Shown: positions 32,214 to 40,908 of the stretch, piece after piece
Layout of the letters: every line of letters starts with the position of its first letter
Numbering within the stretch: the stretch's first letter is position 1
NCBI GenBank assembly: GCA_902802535.1
Contig: CADCML010000012.1
Location: 47,523-111,522, forward strand
Length of the DNA stretch: 64,000 bases
Direction of reading: 5' to 3'
Origin: an uncultured Bacteroidia bacterium
Lineage (GTDB): Bacteria; Bacteroidota; Bacteroidia; Bacteroidales; F082
Translations under genes and position numbers: made by a program
The notes under the pieces: model-generated
Databases searched by the model: none
The model's input: only the letters and a program-made list of their open reading frames with translations
What the model was told of the DNA's origin: nothing

Positions 32214-33149
32214 ATGGCAACAAAACGAATTGAACTGGTTGATTCGGGAGTCAATTTCAATCCCGAAAACCATACTTACGAATTGAACGGAACTTATCTT
32301 TCAGGTATCACAGAACTTCTTCAAAGACAACTATTCCCGAACGAATATGCTAACATCCCCAAGGCCATACTGGATCAAGCAGCGGCCTACGGCACTAGTG
32401 TTCACGAATCCTGCGAACTGTTTGATAAAATTTGGTCCAACGACCAAAGTGTTGAGGTTTTGGACTATATCCAATTGTGCCAAGAACATTCACTAACACA
32501 CGAGGCAAGTGAATACACGGTAACGGACTTCACCAATTATGCCTCAAACATCGACAAAGTGTTCAGAATCTCGGACAGCACTTTTGACTTGGCCGACCTG
32601 AAAACCTATGGAAAGATGACACCAGAGAAGTTAGAAAAAGCAAGATGGCAACTATCCATCTACGCCTATCTATTCGAGCTTCAGAACAAGAAAGCGAAGG
32701 CAAGGGAACTCTACATTCTCCACATACGCAACAAACAAAAGAAAGACGGGAGTTTTGACCATATATCACAACTCATCCCGGTCAAGCGAATCCCGTCCGA
32801 AATCTGCAAAGAACTACTCGACACAGACCTCAGAGGCGAGCAATTCCAAAGCCCATACGCTATCCCACAGGAAATCAGCTCCCAAGAACAACACATTCGA
32901 GAGCTGATTCTGACAAAAGAAGCCGTAGAGGAAGAACTTAGCGGCATCAAATCACAAATCCTCACTGAAATGGAATCCAGAAACGTGAAGACCTGGATCA
33001 CCGATGGAGGAATACGACTCACGAGAAAACTACCGACAACCAGGACTAGCCTCAACCTCACATTACTTAAGGAAGAGCATCCTGAGATTGACTATGACAA
33101 TTACATGAGAGAGTCAACGGTATCAAGCAGCCTTACAATTACTGTTTGA
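32214..33149 (+). CDS. PD-(D/E)XK (RecB/Cas4-like) exonuclease, recombination partner
   Basis: A 311-residue nuclease. The motifs of the PDDEXK_1/Cas4-like group can be read in order: GTSVHESCE near residue 62 (His and Glu), the catalytic DLADLKTY near 125 with Asp and Lys of the D..(D/E)xK signature, and the QLSIYAYLFELQ helix near 145. The C-terminal part is a long charged coiled-coil helix (about 225-265) followed by a small beta domain. It would resect DNA ends for the annealing protein upstream. A terminator follows at 33190-33225. Confidence 0.82.
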   Translation: MATKRIELVDSGVNFNPENHTYELNGTYLSGITELLQRQLFPNEYANIPKAILDQAAAYGTSVHESCELFDKIWSNDQSVEVLDYIQLCQEHSLTHEASEYTVTDFTNYASNIDKVFRISDSTFDLADLKTYGKMTPEKLEKARWQLSIYAYLFELQNKKAKARELYILHIRNKQKKDGSFDHISQLIPVKRIPSEICKELLDTDLRGEQFQSPYAIPQEISSQEQHIRELILTKEAVEEELSGIKSQILTEMESRNVKTWITDGGIRLTRKLPTTRTSLNLTLLKEEHPEIDYDNYMRESTVSSSLTITV

Positions 33150-33189
33150 ACCACCATTCGGGCTTTTAACGCTCTGAATACCATCGAAG

Positions 33190-33225
33190 AGAGGGGTATC
33201 AACAAAACGATACTCCTCTTTTTTT
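33190..33225 (+). terminator. Terminator after the exonuclease gene
   Basis: AGAGGGGTATC and GATACTCCTCT form an 11-bp stem (one G-T) with an 8-base loop and seven T residues. Confidence 0.85.
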
Positions 33226-33267
33226 ATGCCTAAACGAAAACAACAACAAATTCAAAATCAACAAACT

Positions 33268-34848
33268 ATGTTATATTACAATTTCAATGACTATGCCGGA
33301 TTCAAGGAACGCTTCGGCATGGTGGAACACGGTGATGGTGAGAAAAGCCGCAAAAACAAGATTCTTCTCGCCTACATCAAACAACCATCCCTTTTTTGGG
33401 AAGCCTCTAGAACGGGCGATTACTCGCTTATCAATATCGCCTCAATGTCCGAGCTTAAACAAACCATGCTTGAAAGGGTACAACAATCGGGTTGCAATGA
33501 TGAGAGCCTTCCCCACAAAGTACAACTCATCAACTACACCTTCTACTCCAGCAAATATGAAACTGACGAGTTCAACGGAGTTTGTCAAGACGGTGATGTC
33601 AAATGTTGCAGATATAAGAATTGCAACAACGGCAGAGCATACAAAATGAAAGCAGGGAAATTCCTTCAAACCTTAATAATGGAAACGGAATTTGGAAAGA
33701 CCTTGCCTGAACAAGTGCTGGTATATCTCATGGAGGAATTTGCTACTGATTTCCAAAGCTATTCCTCATCGACTCTTGCCGATAACAAGCTTTTCGTGAA
33801 CAAGGAGTTTGCACGGATTTACTCCTCTTACCATTGCTCTGGTGACTTTGGATCATGCATGGTTGACAGAGGACATCACTATTTCTATGAAAACGCCATT
33901 GATGCTTCAGCGGCTTATTTGGAAAACCGAGAAGGTGTTGTGGTGGCAAGATGCATCGTTTACAACAAGGTTTACGATGAGAACGGAAAGATTTGGAGAC
34001 TGGCCGAGAGACAGTATTCAAGCGGCTCTGATGCCAAGCTCAAGAGAGCATTGATTGACGCTCTAATTCGTGAGAAACACATTGATGGTTTTAAGACTAT
34101 CGGTGCAGGCTGTGGGGATGCTACCAGCTTTGAGGACTGCAATGGGAACTCTCTTTCGGGAAAGAAGTTCCGTCTAGACTGTGATTTGGGTTGTGATGAC
34201 ACCCTTTCATATCAGGATTCCTTCAAATGGTATGACATGAACAAGAGAATTGCATATAACTATCCCGAGCAGGGTGCGGAATACAACCTCGACACCACAG
34301 ATTTGAACTTGTATGGAGATTGCGATGATGATGACGATGATGACCCGCAAGAATACGACAGCTATCACGACACGGATGCTTACGAGGTGACAACAGTCTA
34401 TGTACACGGACACGAAGAAACCTGCGACACAGAAAGATTGGATGATTTCGTCTATATCAACGGCGAGTATTACCACGAGGACGATGTTTCGACTTGTGAC
34501 TGCTGTGGTGAATCGTATCTTTCCGACCATAACAAACACTCCGATATCACAGGCGAAGATTACTGCTGTGATAAGTGCAAAGCGAAAGCAGAAAAAGGGT
34601 TCATGGAAGAAAACTGGCATTACAGCGATTTCGATAAAGCCTATTACGAGGACAAGAGAGACCTTACGACTTACTTACATTGGGATTGGAACGTGGTCAA
34701 CTATGTGGAAAAGACCATCAGCAAACAATCACTTGACAGACATTCATCCCAATTCATACTTTATGATGGGGTTTACTACGACAGAGTGAATCCCATGACT
34801 GGACTTCCGTACTACATCGAGGAAACGGAGGAAGTATTGGCAGCTTAA
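33268..34848 (+). CDS. Hypothetical protein with acidic stretch and zinc-ribbon-like region
   Basis: A 526-residue protein (start MLYYNFNDYAGF preferred; an in-frame ATG at 33226 lies right behind the terminator T-run). It has a cysteine-rich region near residues 100-115 (CQDGDVKCCRYKNC), a run of Asp near 355 (CDDDDDDDPQEYD), and a C-terminal zinc-ribbon-like stretch (CDCCGE...CCDKCKAKA near 410-450) with LIM- or RING-like spacing. Family unknown. The zinc clusters and acidic tract suggest interaction with proteins or nucleic acids. Own unit between two terminators. Confidence 0.65.
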   Translation: MLYYNFNDYAGFKERFGMVEHGDGEKSRKNKILLAYIKQPSLFWEASRTGDYSLINIASMSELKQTMLERVQQSGCNDESLPHKVQLINYTFYSSKYETDEFNGVCQDGDVKCCRYKNCNNGRAYKMKAGKFLQTLIMETEFGKTLPEQVLVYLMEEFATDFQSYSSSTLADNKLFVNKEFARIYSSYHCSGDFGSCMVDRGHHYFYENAIDASAAYLENREGVVVARCIVYNKVYDENGKIWRLAERQYSSGSDAKLKRALIDALIREKHIDGFKTIGAGCGDATSFEDCNGNSLSGKKFRLDCDLGCDDTLSYQDSFKWYDMNKRIAYNYPEQGAEYNLDTTDLNLYGDCDDDDDDDPQEYDSYHDTDAYEVTTVYVHGHEETCDTERLDDFVYINGEYYHEDDVSTCDCCGESYLSDHNKHSDITGEDYCCDKCKAKAEKGFMEENWHYSDFDKAYYEDKRDLTTYLHWDWNVVNYVEKTISKQSLDRHSSQFILYDGVYYDRVNPMTGLPYYIEETEEVLAA

Positions 34849-34866
34849 GCAACAAATCATTAACCC

Positions 34867-34907
34867 AAGGGGAACCTACTGGATGAAAAATCTGGTTTGT
34901 TCCCCTT
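34867..34907 (+). terminator. Hairpin between the zinc-ribbon gene and the peptidase gene
   Basis: AAGGGGAAC and GTTCCCCTT form a perfect 9-bp stem with a large loop and a short T-tract. Confidence 0.6.
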
Positions 34908-34923
34908 TAACACATTGCACATT

Positions 34924-35967
34924 ATGAAATTATTAAAGGAATTATTCAAGATTTACTCACCTTCTGGAAACGAGAAGAAGATGAGGAAATTCATCAAATG
35001 GTGGATCAAAAACAATGTACCTGAAGCATCCATCAAGACAGACCAAATAGGAAACATCTACGTGGTCAAAGGGGAATCCGAAACATACCCCTGTATGAGT
35101 GCCCACATAGACCAAGTTCAACGAACCCATAGCAAGGACTTCGAAGCAATCGAAACGAAGGATTACATCTTTGGCTTTTCCCGAAAGAACAAGCGGCAAG
35201 AGGGACTTGGAGCTGATGATAAGGTAGGAGTTTGGGTAAACCTCAAGTGCCTCCAGAAGTTTGAACACCTCAAGGCCGTGTTTTTTGTCGGCGAGGAAGT
35301 GGGATGTGTAGGCTCAGGGAAATGTGACATGAGCTTTTTCGATGATTGCAGGTTCGTCATCCAATGTGACAGACGGAATGGAAGCGACCTGATTACTACC
35401 ATCGGTGGGTGGACAAATCTATGCTCACCCGAATTTGTGAAAGCCATACAACCGGAACTTTTTGGCTACAAGGAAGAGTGTGGCCTTATTACGGATGTTG
35501 GAGAGCTTAAAGAACGTGGGCTTAAAGTATCGGCCATCAATCTCAGTTGTGGGTATTACGAGCCGCATACTGACAGAGAGTTCGTTATCAAGGAAGAAGT
35601 GCTGAATTGCTTGAAATTTGTCGAGCATATCATCAGCACCTGCACCGATGTCTATCCCCACGAAGATGACGACTGTTTTTTTGGAAGAAACGGATGGGAC
35701 GACTCATGGGAAGAAGAACATGAGGAAGCCTATCAAAGTATCGAATGTGACTTGCTTAACCATCCCTGGCTGACCACAGAACAAATACTGAACGCTTACA
35801 AGGGCTACTTTTTCTCACTGAAAGAAGGGGACCTGAGACAAATTATCGAGGAAGTCAAGAACATCAACTTTATTGATGACGACAATGACACTGGAATGCG
35901 ATTGCTCCCAAATCACGAAAGTGGAATGGGAAAAGAAAATGAAGGGATCGAAGCCGCTATCCTATAA
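34924..35967 (+). CDS. M20/M28-superfamily zinc aminopeptidase-like protein
   Basis: A 347-residue protein of the zinc peptidase clan MH. The fold motifs can be read as YSPSGNEKKMRKFIKWWI at the N-terminus, MSAHIDQVQ near 55 (metal-binding His and Asp), GLGADDKVGVW near 94 (bridging Asp), and FVGEEVGCVGS near 115 (general base and metal Glu). A later ligand in SCGYYEPHTDREF fits the last His. All ligands seem present. The C-terminal 100 residues are an acidic extension not typical of the family. A peptidase in a replication block is odd; it might act on element proteins or serve as cargo. Confidence 0.72.
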   Translation: MKLLKELFKIYSPSGNEKKMRKFIKWWIKNNVPEASIKTDQIGNIYVVKGESETYPCMSAHIDQVQRTHSKDFEAIETKDYIFGFSRKNKRQEGLGADDKVGVWVNLKCLQKFEHLKAVFFVGEEVGCVGSGKCDMSFFDDCRFVIQCDRRNGSDLITTIGGWTNLCSPEFVKAIQPELFGYKEECGLITDVGELKERGLKVSAINLSCGYYEPHTDREFVIKEEVLNCLKFVEHIISTCTDVYPHEDDDCFFGRNGWDDSWEEEHEEAYQSIECDLLNHPWLTTEQILNAYKGYFFSLKEGDLRQIIEEVKNINFIDDDNDTGMRLLPNHESGMGKENEGIEAAIL

Positions 35968-36118
35968 GTGGCTTGTCGACAGAATCAAGAAGCACCTGCC
36001 CGAACTCTATTACGGTTTGGGGCTGGAATACTACAACCCATACGAAAAGCAGTGCCGGGTGAACAAAAGATATTACATACTGGTTCACTCGGCCATAGAG
36101 TACTTCATCTTAAAATAG
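35939..36118 (+). CDS. Small hypothetical protein, 59 residues
   Basis: Overlaps the end of the peptidase gene by 29 bases in another frame. MKGSKPLSYKWLVDRIKKHL then PELYYGLGLEYYNPYEKQCR, ending SAIEYFILK. Tyr-rich and basic. Typical of the compact small genes in this block; family not recognised. Confidence 0.5.
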   Translation: MKGSKPLSYKWLVDRIKKHLPELYYGLGLEYYNPYEKQCRVNKRYYILVHSAIEYFILK

Positions 36119-36125
36119 TAAAGTT

Positions 36126-36359
36126 ATGACAACCAAGAAAATGACAATCAAATACTGGAACTCGCTTGAAAGAAGCTCCAGAGAAAGAGCATTATGCCAT
36201 GTATTCCCAATCAACAGATGCATTGTAGATATGCTATTAGACGAAGAACCCAATCCTAAGCAATCTCCTTTTTGGGGATTGGTATGGAAAAAAGTGAGGA
36301 TTCCAAATAACGAATCCTATTACAAGACAGTGATAAACAAAACGACCTTTATACCTTAA
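36126..36359 (+). CDS. Small hypothetical protein, 77 residues
   Basis: Begins 7 bases after the previous gene and ends 4 bases before the next. MTIKYWNSLERSSRERALCH is followed by a basic middle and a Trp-containing KQSPFWGLVWKKVRIPN. This layout (YW..L....R..AL..vFP) is common in small Bacteroidetes mobile-element genes of unknown function. Confidence 0.6.
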   Translation: MTTKKMTIKYWNSLERSSRERALCHVFPINRCIVDMLLDEEPNPKQSPFWGLVWKKVRIPNNESYYKTVINKTTFIP

Positions 36360-36363
36360 TACA

Positions 36364-36849
36364 ATGAAAACGAACATCAACCTGGAGCTATTCAAAAGAT
36401 ACGCTCCTAAACGCAAATTGGAGATAATCGAATCTCTGACAAAAGAAGAACTTTTGGCCATCACTCCAAAAACTGTGGCAAGGATGGTCAAAGAAGCTGG
36501 CGAAGGGAAAAAAGGCTCGCCCAACAAATACCTTCGAATCAGACTGGGTTTGAGGAAAGGGAACAACTGGAACTCGACGCTTGAAGGTGTTGGGGTACAC
36601 AGCAAGAAGCTTTATGTTAGCCTGTATATTCAAATGGACTCGACTGACACCGAGAACACCGAATACTACAGCACATTCTTTAGTGGAGAGAGGTACAGAG
36701 GGACGTGCCAGGAATCGGATAGATACGGCAATCCCAACTATCACTATTTCTTCTATGATGACGAGGACAGAGCAAATTGTATAAAAAGTATCCTCCTCGA
36801 ATATGTTTATACCAAGTACGCCGACAAGCTTAACCCTAAAAACGATTGA
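36364..36849 (+). CDS. Hypothetical protein, 161 residues
   Basis: Part of the tightly packed run 35939-37555. The N-terminal third is helical and basic (RYAPKRKLEIIESLTKEELL); the rest is predicted beta-rich with many Tyr (STFFSGERYRGTCQESDRYG). No recognised family and no signal peptide. Spacing to its neighbours is 4 bases on each side, so translation is probably coupled. Confidence 0.6.
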   Translation: MKTNINLELFKRYAPKRKLEIIESLTKEELLAITPKTVARMVKEAGEGKKGSPNKYLRIRLGLRKGNNWNSTLEGVGVHSKKLYVSLYIQMDSTDTENTEYYSTFFSGERYRGTCQESDRYGNPNYHYFFYDDEDRANCIKSILLEYVYTKYADKLNPKND

Positions 36850-36853
36850 AACT

Positions 36854-37195
36854 ATGGGACTGAGATTATATGTAGCGAAAACCTATAAAGTTGAATTTGA
36901 CTATGGTATAGCATTCAACTACAAAGTGAGCGAATTTCACAACCTGCTTGATTCACTGAATGTTTCTTATTCGGGAGAAACATGGGATGAACGATTCGAT
37001 GTGGAAAAAGAGGAATGGCTGAAAGGAATTGAGGCATTGAAGAACCTCGACAACCTTGAAGCATCAGAACGAGAAGAAATCCAGGACGCATTGGAGGCTT
37101 GTGAATGTACCCTTGATGAAGCAATCGAGTTTTTTGAAGGGTATTACAACTCAGCAGACCCGGATCACGATTATTTGGAATTTCAATTTTTGTAA
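36854..37195 (+). CDS. Hypothetical protein, 113 residues
   Basis: The start MGLRLYVAKTYKVEFDYG at 36854 follows the preceding stop by 4 bases; a longer frame from 36803 would overlap it. An acidic, helical middle (LDNLEASEREEIQDALEACE) is followed by an aromatic-rich end. No family recognised. Confidence 0.6.
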   Translation: MGLRLYVAKTYKVEFDYGIAFNYKVSEFHNLLDSLNVSYSGETWDERFDVEKEEWLKGIEALKNLDNLEASEREEIQDALEACECTLDEAIEFFEGYYNSADPDHDYLEFQFL

Positions 37196-37198
37196 CCT

Positions 37199-37555
37199 AT
37201 GGAACAACTGGAAGAATTTGACTATGGAATCGCCGAGTACATTTGGAAGATTCTGAAGACACAGCAACCTATTGTGTGGAGTTGGGGCGTGGATCCTGAC
37301 ACTGTAAAGACCATCAAGAACGGCACCCAATTTCATGTTCAAGGTTTTCTACTGACCGGGACTGTGAAGATAACCTACGACGAAGGCATGGATCTATTCG
37401 ACATAGAGTTTCTGCCAGACGACGACAAGCCGAGGAAAGCAATCTTAGGCTTATATCTTGACCAGCTCGTTTTTGTGATAGACGAGCATGTCGAGTATTG
37501 CGATAATTATGAGGAACGGATTTCTGATGAATACAGGCTTATCGTGGTTCCATAA
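37199..37555 (+). CDS. Hypothetical protein, 118 residues
   Basis: Last gene of the packed run, 3 bases after the previous one. Predicted beta-rich with a central GFLLTGTVKITYDEGMDLFD followed by DKPRKAILGLYLDQLV; it recalls the many small single-domain proteins of Bacteroidetes conjugative elements with one antiparallel sheet. Function unknown. A weak hairpin (GAAGGGAG/CTCCCTTC) lies downstream near 37590-37626. Confidence 0.6.
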   Translation: MEQLEEFDYGIAEYIWKILKTQQPIVWSWGVDPDTVKTIKNGTQFHVQGFLLTGTVKITYDEGMDLFDIEFLPDDDKPRKAILGLYLDQLVFVIDEHVEYCDNYEERISDEYRLIVVP

Positions 37556-37640
37556 TTATCACACATTTTAAGTTACACCAAAAAAGAAGGGAGTGATTGG
37601 TTTTTTGCCGGTTGCTCCCTTCAATCGTTCAAAAATAATG

Positions 37641-37680
37641 GGTGTTCAAAAATAAATCTGATTACGCCATTTTGAACACC
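37641..37680. promoter_or_regulatory. Perfect 11-bp inverted repeat before the serine recombinase gene
   Basis: GGTGTTCAAAA (37641-37651) and TTTTGAACACC (37670-37680) are exact complements with an 18-base centre, 36 bases before the recombinase ATG. An extra GTTCAAAAA copy lies at 37627. The arrangement resembles a resolvase binding site (28-40 bp with inverted half-sites) or an autoregulatory operator. Confidence 0.65.
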
Positions 37681-37716
37681 ATTACAACCATTCAACAACA
37701 AATCTTTGATTTAATT

Positions 37717-38367
37717 ATGAACACAAACAACACCAAGGCCGTCATCTATGCCCGTGTCTCCTCCCAAACCGATAGACAGGACACGGCAAGACAGGTGGCC
37801 GATTTGAAACGATTCGCCTTATCACAGAATATGGAAATCGTGAGAACCTTTGAGGAACACATATCCGGGGCGAAAAAGCTTGAGGAACGGGAGATTCTTA
37901 CACAATGCCTGGACTACTGCAAGAACAATTCCGTCAATTATCTACTTATATCAGAACTGTCACGACTTGGACGATCCACACTCCAGGTTTTGCGAAGCCT
38001 TGAGATTCTGCATGAGGCCAAAGTATGCGTCTATATCCAGAACATCGGCCTTTATTCGCTGCAATCCGATGGTGCGGTCAACCCTATCGCATCCATTATC
38101 ATCACCATACTCGCCGAAATGTCAAACATTGAGAGAAGTAACATTCAGTATCGTCTCAATAGTGGGCGCCAACAATACATCAATCGAGGAGGTAAACTTG
38201 GGCGGCGTAAAGGTAGCGTAAAGACTATCGAGCAAAAGAAGGAAGAATATAAGGAGGTTATATCGCTACTTAAACGTGGGTATAGCATCAGAAACGTGGC
38301 TAGGCTGACGGGCTACAGCATACAGACCGTCCAGACAATTAAAAACCAATTCGTAAACAACAACTGA
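37717..38367 (+). CDS. Serine recombinase (resolvase/invertase family)
   Basis: A 216-residue site-specific recombinase. The catalytic N-terminal domain reads KAVIYARVSSQTDRQDTARQ (Arg13, nucleophile Ser15), followed by SELSRLGRSTLQVLRSLEIL with the conserved Arg pair and the long E helix (IIITILAEMSNIERSNIQYR). The C-terminal helix-turn-helix is SIRNVARLTGYSIQTVQTIK. Size fits small resolvases or invertases. The in-frame ATG at 37642 is rejected, because it lies in the inverted repeat. It may resolve element multimers or invert a nearby segment; no obvious invertible segment is seen. Confidence 0.9.
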   Translation: MNTNNTKAVIYARVSSQTDRQDTARQVADLKRFALSQNMEIVRTFEEHISGAKKLEEREILTQCLDYCKNNSVNYLLISELSRLGRSTLQVLRSLEILHEAKVCVYIQNIGLYSLQSDGAVNPIASIIITILAEMSNIERSNIQYRLNSGRQQYINRGGKLGRRKGSVKTIEQKKEEYKEVISLLKRGYSIRNVARLTGYSIQTVQTIKNQFVNNN

Positions 38368-38381
38368 AAGGAGGAACAACC

Positions 38382-38450
38382 ATGATTAGCATTTTGGAAC
38401 ACATCAAGACTGCATTTCTGAAAATAATCAAAGACATTATCATCTACTAA
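38382..38450 (+). CDS. Microprotein, 22 residues, with a strong ribosome binding site
   Basis: MISILEHIKTAFLKIIKDII then a final Tyr. AAGGAGG stands 8 bases before the ATG, far stronger than is usual in this phylum, and the peptide is a perfect amphipathic helix. Genes on both sides have similar AAAGGAGA sites. It could be a membrane-acting peptide, a leader, or chance; the ribosome binding site argues for translation. Confidence 0.45.
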   Translation: MISILEHIKTAFLKIIKDIIIY

Positions 38451-38469
38451 CAAGAAAGGAGAAAACACA

Positions 38470-38679
38470 ATGGAACCGAACTACCTAATCATGCTCGACT
38501 ATTGTACCGGGCAAATCATCAAAATCAGGCTCACGGAAGAAGAAAAATCCAAGAGCGAAACATACGAGGATTTCGAAGATTTCATGCGGACCGAATTGCA
38601 GGATAAATACCTGTTCAGGACAAAGGATGTCTGCTGGATGACCGCCGAAAACCTCGAAGAAAGAACGTATAACATCTAA
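38470..38679 (+). CDS. Small hypothetical protein, 69 residues
   Basis: Preceded by AAGAAAGGAGAA. MEPNYLIMLDYCTGQIIKIR plus an acidic helical middle (LTEEEKSKSETYEDFEDFMR) and a C-terminal WMTAENLEERTYNI. Looks like a single small alpha/beta domain. Family not recognised. Part of the operon with the YubB-like gene. Confidence 0.6.
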   Translation: MEPNYLIMLDYCTGQIIKIRLTEEEKSKSETYEDFEDFMRTELQDKYLFRTKDVCWMTAENLEERTYNI

Positions 38680-38699
38680 TCAAGAAAGGAGAATAAACT

Positions 38700-39278
38700 A
38701 TGCCAAACTGGGCTTCAACAGAGTATTGCTTTAAGGGAACAACCGAGCAAGCACAAGACCTTTATGAGAAAATCGACAGCCTCTCAAAAATGGCCGAACC
38801 ACTTGTTGAAAATGGATTCGGAAAACTATGGATGGGCTGCTTAGTTAACTTACTCGGCGGTGACTGGAATAAAGTCTATTGCCGTGGAGAAATCATCGAC
38901 TACAACCTTACCGACGACCATGTGAGTATATCATGTGAAACAGCTTGGGGAGAAATGCCTGAGTTTAGACACTTCATCGAACAGCAATACCCAGGATCCA
39001 AAATCTACTATTGTGTGGAAGAATGCGGCAATTGCGTATATGCCACAAACGATGCCGACAGAGAGTATTTCCCTGACCGATATTGCCTCGACTCTTATGA
39101 TGGCCTGGAATATTTCGAGACCATTGAGGAAGCGGCAAAGCACATCGGGGAAAAGATTGGTAGAGAACTAAAACCTGACTTTACTGAAATTGACAAGGCC
39201 ATCGACGACTATTTGGAGGAACATGACGACGATGAGGATTGGATGTCATTTCACCAATTTGAGGTGCTTGATGATTAA
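38700..39278 (+). CDS. YubB/DUF1281-like protein with ferredoxin-like domain
   Basis: A 192-residue protein opening with MPNWASTEYCFKGTTEQAQD, the typical start of plasmid and phage YubB/Api92-like proteins (MPNWc.n.l...G), and containing LVNLLGGDWNKVYCRGEIID and a Trp-rich CETAWGEMPEFRHFIEQQYP core. The acidic C-terminus (EEHDDDEDWMS) is variable. Function is unknown; it is a frequent hitchhiker on plasmids and integrative elements. Ends at a strong terminator. Confidence 0.72.
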   Translation: MPNWASTEYCFKGTTEQAQDLYEKIDSLSKMAEPLVENGFGKLWMGCLVNLLGGDWNKVYCRGEIIDYNLTDDHVSISCETAWGEMPEFRHFIEQQYPGSKIYYCVEECGNCVYATNDADREYFPDRYCLDSYDGLEYFETIEEAAKHIGEKIGRELKPDFTEIDKAIDDYLEEHDDDEDWMSFHQFEVLDD

Positions 39279-39284
39279 AGCGAA

Positions 39285-39320
39285 GAAGGACCACGATAAC
39301 TTGGTCCTTCATTTTTTTTT
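39285..39320. terminator. Terminator closing the plus-strand replication block
   Basis: GAAGGACCA and TGGTCCTTC form a perfect 9-bp stem with a T9 tract. It lies between converging transcripts. Confidence 0.9.
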
Positions 39321-39337
39321 GGCACCATTCTCCACAA

Positions 39338-39931
39338 CTAATAATCACTTTCTTTTTCAGCGATAGCTTTAGCCACAGCTTCTTCATCCGTATATGTCAA
39401 CCCCAAATTCTTCCAAGCAGATCCGTATTTCGAAATACAAAGTGAAATACTCCATTTTTCTGATTTCCAACACACATTCCTCGGAAATTCATCGTTTTGC
39501 CATTCATACGGAATTACTGAGGGGTATTTTTTGCATAGCGACGCTTTAATGTCGTCAAATTTTCCATTTTGCGTATTTTCCGAAACCCCCGTCCCGTAAA
39601 TCGACCAAGCATATCCATTAAATTGCACCGCTACAGAATACACAATATGGCTTTTGGGGCTTACAAAAACTGAAACTCCCACGACCTCTCCCGCAAACCT
39701 TCCATCAAACAAGAAAGTGTCGTAGTACTCTGTATTATCAGAGCGTTCAGAGTCATAGGTAAACCCTTTTGCTAATAATTGTTGTTTAAAGGAATCCAAT
39801 GGGATCCCCAAAGGAATGCCCATAAAACTTATATTTTGTCCAATACTTGTATTAACACAAAGCAAGACAAAAATGAGGCATATAATATGCTTAATAGTGA
39901 AGAATTGGCGTGTTGATCGTGTATTAAACAT
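39338..39931 (-). CDS. Exported hypothetical protein, 197 residues
   Basis: The N-terminal signal peptide (IKHIICLIFVLLCVNTSIGQ) is followed by a globular domain with SFMGIPLGIPLDSFKQQLLA near residue 35, a pattern common in periplasmic Bacteroidetes proteins (i.F.GipmG......f...L..KGF). Function unknown. It has a minus-strand promoter (TATTTTTG near 39951-39958). Monocistronic cargo. Confidence 0.7.
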   Translation of the reverse strand: MFNTRSTRQFFTIKHIICLIFVLLCVNTSIGQNISFMGIPLGIPLDSFKQQLLAKGFTYDSERSDNTEYYDTFLFDGRFAGEVVGVSVFVSPKSHIVYSVAVQFNGYAWSIYGTGVSENTQNGKFDDIKASLCKKYPSVIPYEWQNDEFPRNVCWKSEKWSISLCISKYGSAWKNLGLTYTDEEAVAKAIAEKESDY

Positions 39932-40091
39932 GACTTAATATTTTGTTGGTGCAAAAATATGCAAAAAAAGCATGTCTGCAAGTTTTTGGTTTTAACCATT
40001 TAACAATCTGCTACACCATAGTCTTTAAGGACGGCGGGGAATTTTCTCAATAAAACAATATCGAAGGAACAGTTTGTTAGTGTAAGGGTTG

Positions 40092-40766
40092 CTATTCAAT
40101 AGCTTTTGATATTTTTTTTATGTCAAGCAAACAATATATGCTGTTGCAATTTGTTTTTGCTTGATTTAAAATCTTATTGCAAAAATCATCGCATAAAGCA
40201 TCTATTTTTTTGTTCTTTACAAATGGAAAAAATAACGAAATAGCTTTAATTCTGTATGGTTCCAAATCGACATCTTTTTCAATCAATCCCCAACTTAACA
40301 TAAGTTGATAATTTTTTCTGAGATCGTCCAAGTCAATTTCCATTCCGTCTATTTCAGATTTAACTTTTCTCTTGAATAGATGCAGCAAAGCTTTATCAGG
40401 ATTGAATATGGCTTGTAATTTTTCAATTAGATTAAAGCCTTTTTTTCTGCAATTGCTGTTATTATATATAAGTTTCATTTGTTGGAAAATCCCACCTCCT
40501 ATACAAATTATAGTAAAAGCATCCTTTTGACTTGGAAAACTCCATTGGTATGAATTGTAAATTGTATTGAAGTTTTCAAAAAGACAACCAGAATAATTCT
40601 TTGCAAATTGAATTCCGACAATTCTTCCGTCCTTTGGGAAAAAGTGTAAGGTTGCCAAAACATGTCCCATTTCATGATAACAACCTTCAAGCAAATCGGC
40701 TTTTGTGCAATAATACGGTTGACCCATAGAATCCCTTCCGGTGTTTATTGTATTCATAACAATCAT
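40092..40766 (-). CDS. Zincin-like metalloprotease domain protein (FtsH/M41-like)
   Basis: A 224-residue protein with the zinc motif HEMGH at residues 31-35 in the helix LEGCYHEMGHVLATLHFFP. The surrounding text (AxHExGHxxxA, then FSGCLFEN-like and IICIGGGIFQQMKLIYN) resembles the stand-alone C-terminal peptidase domain of FtsH-type (M41) proteins found on mobile elements. No AAA domain, signal or membrane helix. The C-terminal half is helical. Its role is unknown; free-standing proteases of this kind are sometimes tied to phage defence. Confidence 0.6.
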   Translation of the reverse strand: MIVMNTINTGRDSMGQPYYCTKADLLEGCYHEMGHVLATLHFFPKDGRIVGIQFAKNYSGCLFENFNTIYNSYQWSFPSQKDAFTIICIGGGIFQQMKLIYNNSNCRKKGFNLIEKLQAIFNPDKALLHLFKRKVKSEIDGMEIDLDDLRKNYQLMLSWGLIEKDVDLEPYRIKAISLFFPFVKNKKIDALCDDFCNKILNQAKTNCNSIYCLLDIKKISKAIE

Positions 40767-40908
40767 TTAATTACAATTCCTATTGCTCTCTTGCTCGTTG
40801 ACTAATAGGACAAGCATATTTTGGAATTTCATATTATCACGGATTAGTCAATTAAGACAAAAACGGCCGTAAAAGTCCGTTTAGTTTTCCTTTTCATATT
40901 GATTATGG

